Source: CAYOVG01 sp964407285 (GTDB taxonomy: Bacteria; Desulfobacterota; Syntrophobacteria; Syntrophobacterales; Syntrophobacteraceae). From it: a stretch of 7,751 nucleotides of DNA. Under the pieces are notes generated by a model, which saw only the letters and a list, made by a program, of their open reading frames with translations, did not search any database and was not told where the DNA came from. Positions 5,612 through 7,751 of this stretch are shown one piece after another. The stretch's first letter is position 1. Each line of letters starts with the position of its first letter. A program made the translations under genes and the position numbers. The stretch covers positions 1-7,751 of the forward strand of contig CAYOVG010000334.1 of assembly GCA_964407285.1 (NCBI GenBank), read 5' to 3'.

Positions 5612-6976
5612 ATGGAGGCGGGAAGCCGGGCGAACCGGGTGGTTGCCGCGCTCTTTTTCGGGTGTCTCTGGTGTCTCGGGGCGGCGCCCGCTCTTCCGGC
5701 CTTTGCGGGTGAGGGTGGAGAGCTGACAGCCGGCGGGACGCTGGAGACGTTCGGGACCGTCTATTTCCAGGGGAAGGAGAGCAAGGGGAGCGCAGGCGGG
5801 AACGGGGCGGAAGACGCCCATGGCGAGGTGCGGTTCAGGCCCACCCTGAGTTACGCCGCGACCGGCGCGCTGCTCTTGTTCATTGAAGGGGACTTTCGGG
5901 CCGACTCGGAAGGGTTTGCTTCCGGCTACATCGATGATCCGGTGGAGAGAAGCGGAAGGCGCAGGATCGCGAATGTGCGTGAGGCGTACGTCGACTACGG
6001 ACGGGACTGGCTCCGGATGCGGGTCGGCAGGCAGATTTTCGACTGGTCGGTGACGGACGCCGTGTCCCCGTCCGACAACATCAACCCGAGGGACTGGACC
6101 GACATCATCGAATTCGAGAGGATGGCCGTCCCGGCGGCCACTCTTCGAATCGGGTACAACACCTATGCGGAACTGGTGTTCATTCCCTGGTTTTCGCCGT
6201 CCATACTGCCCGCAAACGGCGGAAGGTGGGAAAGGGACCTTCCGGACGGTTTCGAGTGGGGGAAACGGGATATCCCGGGCAGAGACCACGGCCAGGTGGC
6301 GGTGCGGGCCGGAACCACGTTGGGAGGTTTCGACCTGGGAGTCGCTTACTACAGGGGCTACAGCTACAGCCCGTCATTCGAACCGGCCGCCGTTCCGGGT
6401 GCGTGGCCGGCAATGGCCGCAACCGAGGTATCGGCGGCGTCGATATCGCCCGGATTCGAACTGATCCCGGTGTACCGGCGCGAAGAGGTCCTCGCGGTGT
6501 CCGCCGCCGGGGCTGCGGGCAATTTCAATGTCCGGGCCGAAACGGGGTATGTGGCGCAACGCGGTGATGACGATTTCGTTCAATACGTCGTGGGAGTGGA
6601 CCGCGAATGGAGCGCCGTCGTAAATCCGGTCGACAGCCTCTATGTACTCCTGCAGTACGCCGACGAAGCGGTAATCCGGCGCGACAGCCCCGCAGGGTTC
6701 GCGATCTACGACTTTCGCCGAATTCTCAACAACGCGGTCATGGCCAAAATGGTATGGGCTTTCGACAGCGAGAAGAGGTGGTCGGTCAAGTTCGAAGGCT
6801 CATACAACCTGGGAGACGGCGACAGCTTTGCCGAACCCGCCGTCGTATGGCGGAGCGCAAGCGGAAGCTTTGAATTGGAAGCGGGCGTCGACATCCTCTC
6901 GGGGAGAAAGAGCGCTTTCCTTGGAGGCTACGGCGCCAACGACAGGTTCTATTCGAAGATGACCTGGAAGTTCTAA
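5612..6976 (+). CDS. Outer-membrane beta-barrel protein, DUF1302-like
   Basis: 454 residues from the ATG at 5612. Residues about 8-32 form a signal peptide with a plausible cut after AFA (30-32). The mature chain alternates hydrophobic and polar residues, is rich in Tyr, Trp and Gly, and ends in SKMTWKF; a terminal Phe is the classic signal for BAM insertion. The stretch VREAYVDYGRDWLRMRVGRQIFDWSVTDAVSPSDNINPRDW (122-162), followed by IEFERMAVPAATLRIGYN, resembles the 'RxGxQ...W...D...P.D.INP.D' core of DUF1302-type barrels, which are often encoded beside RND exporters and a partner periplasmic protein. The start is 2 nt after the preceding stop with only a weak GGA at 5602-5604, so translation is probably coupled to the upstream gene. 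A GTG at 5639 is a less likely start because it would shorten the signal peptide. Likely role: outer-membrane receiver or exit for the cargo. The barrel call is strong; the exact family and role are moderate. Confidence 0.82.
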   Translation: MEAGSRANRVVAALFFGCLWCLGAAPALPAFAGEGGELTAGGTLETFGTVYFQGKESKGSAGGNGAEDAHGEVRFRPTLSYAATGALLLFIEGDFRADSEGFASGYIDDPVERSGRRRIANVREAYVDYGRDWLRMRVGRQIFDWSVTDAVSPSDNINPRDWTDIIEFERMAVPAATLRIGYNTYAELVFIPWFSPSILPANGGRWERDLPDGFEWGKRDIPGRDHGQVAVRAGTTLGGFDLGVAYYRGYSYSPSFEPAAVPGAWPAMAATEVSAASISPGFELIPVYRREEVLAVSAAGAAGNFNVRAETGYVAQRGDDDFVQYVVGVDREWSAVVNPVDSLYVLLQYADEAVIRRDSPAGFAIYDFRRILNNAVMAKMVWAFDSEKRWSVKFEGSYNLGDGDSFAEPAVVWRSASGSFELEAGVDILSGRKSAFLGGYGANDRFYSKMTWKF

Positions 6977-6982
6977 GCACCC

Positions 6983-7016
6983 ATGAACGAACTTTCCCTC
7001 AATCCGGCCCGTTCAT
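6983..7016 (+). other. Possible stem-loop after the operon; convergent gap otherwise featureless
   Basis: ATGAACG (6983-6989) and CGTTCAT (7010-7016) are perfect 7-bp arms around a 20-nt loop, starting 6 nt after the barrel stop codon. A smaller pair, CCGCT (7058-7062) with AGCGG (7070-7074), lies nearer the convergent gene. Neither is followed by a T run on either strand, so no standard intrinsic terminator is recognisable between the two converging genes (6977-7076). These could be mRNA 3'-end hairpins or chance. Confidence 0.25.
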
Positions 7017-7076
7017 CCACTCGGCCTGCGGTCGCCGGTGCGCGTATCGGACGCATGCCGCTGTCCCGAAGCGGAC

Positions 7077-7751
7077 CTATTCGGCGCCGAACGAGAAATG
7101 ATCGACCAGGAGATCTTCAACATCCTCGAACGATGAAGGGGATTGCCGCCAGTTGTCTTCCAGGGACGGGATATCCTCCGGGAGTACATCTTCTCCTTCC
7201 CCCTTCGTAATTCCGGCGAATACGCCGGCATTCACCCTTTCTTGAACATATTCATGAAAACGGAGTGTTTCTTGATCCCTCTCTGCAGTCCTCTCCCGTT
7301 CCTGTTTCTCGACTGCAGCCCTTCGAGCCAATATCCGGCGAAAGCTCGAAAACTCACCGGCAGCGTTCTGCATGCGTTGCATCCCGTCGAATAAAGAAAG
7401 CGCGGCCATTCCCTTCTGGAGATGGGTCAACGGACGCAGGGCCGGATCGATATTGAGTAGCTGCTGAGGAACGGCGTTCAATGCGTCTATCGACTCGTCG
7501 GTCCACCTCCGGACTTCCCGGCGCGCATTCTCACGATCGAGGCGGGCTTTGATCATGAGGAGAGGAGCGGCTGCAGGGTGACTCCCCAATTTGGACGTGA
7601 GTCTTTCGACGGTCTCCTCGTCGTTCTCCACAAGGGATAGAGCTGCCCTTTCCGCCAATACGTGAAAATCATGGGGCGCCAGCCGCTCCGCACGTTCCAG
7701 CAACTCGGCTGCCCTTCGACGGCGATCTCTTGCCGTAGAGTCATCAGCACC
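7077..7751 (-). CDS. Uncharacterised charged helical protein, TPR-like segment (5' end outside window)
   Basis: The reverse-strand frame is open from the window edge to the TAG at 7077-7079, giving 224 visible residues. A TTG at 7701-7703 is in frame, but the frame continues without a stop upstream, so the gene most likely starts outside the window. The first part (AAELLERAERLAPHDFHVLAERAALSLVENDEETVERLTSKL) has the helix-pair pattern and small/large residue spacing of a tetratricopeptide or similar solenoid repeat. The middle (ARRAAVEKQERERTAERDQETLRF) is highly charged and may be a short coiled coil. The tail is acidic (EGEDVLPEDIPSLEDNW, then FEDVEDLLVDHF). No signal peptide, membrane helix or catalytic motif is visible in the part present. 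It runs convergently to the transport operon and need not be related to it. The product is not recognised; TPR is a weak resemblance only. Confidence 0.7.
   Translation of the reverse strand, partial: GADDSTARDRRRRAAELLERAERLAPHDFHVLAERAALSLVENDEETVERLTSKLGSHPAAAPLLMIKARLDRENARREVRRWTDESIDALNAVPQQLLNIDPALRPLTHLQKGMAALSLFDGMQRMQNAAGEFSSFRRILARRAAVEKQERERTAERDQETLRFHEYVQERVNAGVFAGITKGEGEDVLPEDIPSLEDNWRQSPSSFEDVEDLLVDHFSFGAE

Noticed and set aside
7143..7456. Plus-strand open frames opposite the minus-strand gene at the right end.
   Set aside because: They are short, lack ribosome sites and recognisable domains, and overlap a longer frame with a more natural protein composition on the other strand.

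Overview
The window is GC-rich, densely coding bacterial DNA from a Gram-negative cell: two products have the look of periplasmic and outer-membrane proteins, one ending in a C-terminal phenylalanine typical of BAM-assembled barrels. Gene style and content would fit a deltaproteobacterium or Desulfobacterota member of the Syntrophobacter type. That placement is an impression, not something the sequence proves.

Layout. (1) Positions 2-1078 (+) hold the 3' part of a comEC/rec2 gene: two closing membrane helices, then the metallo-beta-lactamase-like domain. (2) A 140-base gap carries a good sigma70-type promoter overlapped by a short palindrome. (3) Four genes follow on the + strand in operon style: a TetR-family repressor (1219-1875), a 942-residue RND/MMPL-type inner-membrane transporter (1960-4788), a secreted LolA-like protein of the 'outer membrane lipoprotein-sorting' type (4791-5609) and an outer-membrane beta-barrel resembling DUF1302 proteins (5612-6976). 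The last three are separated by only 2 nt each. (4) After a gap of about 100 bases, a convergent minus-strand gene (7077-7751, 5' end outside the window) encodes a charged helical protein of unknown function.

How the genes could work together. The four-gene cassette contains one component for each layer of the envelope: a proton-driven RND pump in the inner membrane, a LolA-fold periplasmic carrier and an outer-membrane barrel, under a local TetR repressor. Related RND-plus-LolA-like gene sets are associated with moving lipids or other hydrophobic molecules to the outer membrane, so lipid or hydrophobe export is the most economical hypothesis. The cargo cannot be read from the sequence.

Most unusual details. 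The pump has two low-complexity insertions in predicted cytoplasmic loops. The second (between TM8 and TM9) is built partly from a 48-bp duplicated unit and uses TCA and TTA codons that are absent from the first 711 codons of the gene. The TM4 acidic position appears to be lost, while the TM10 aspartate is kept. A strong 22-bp inverted repeat lies between the repressor and pump genes.
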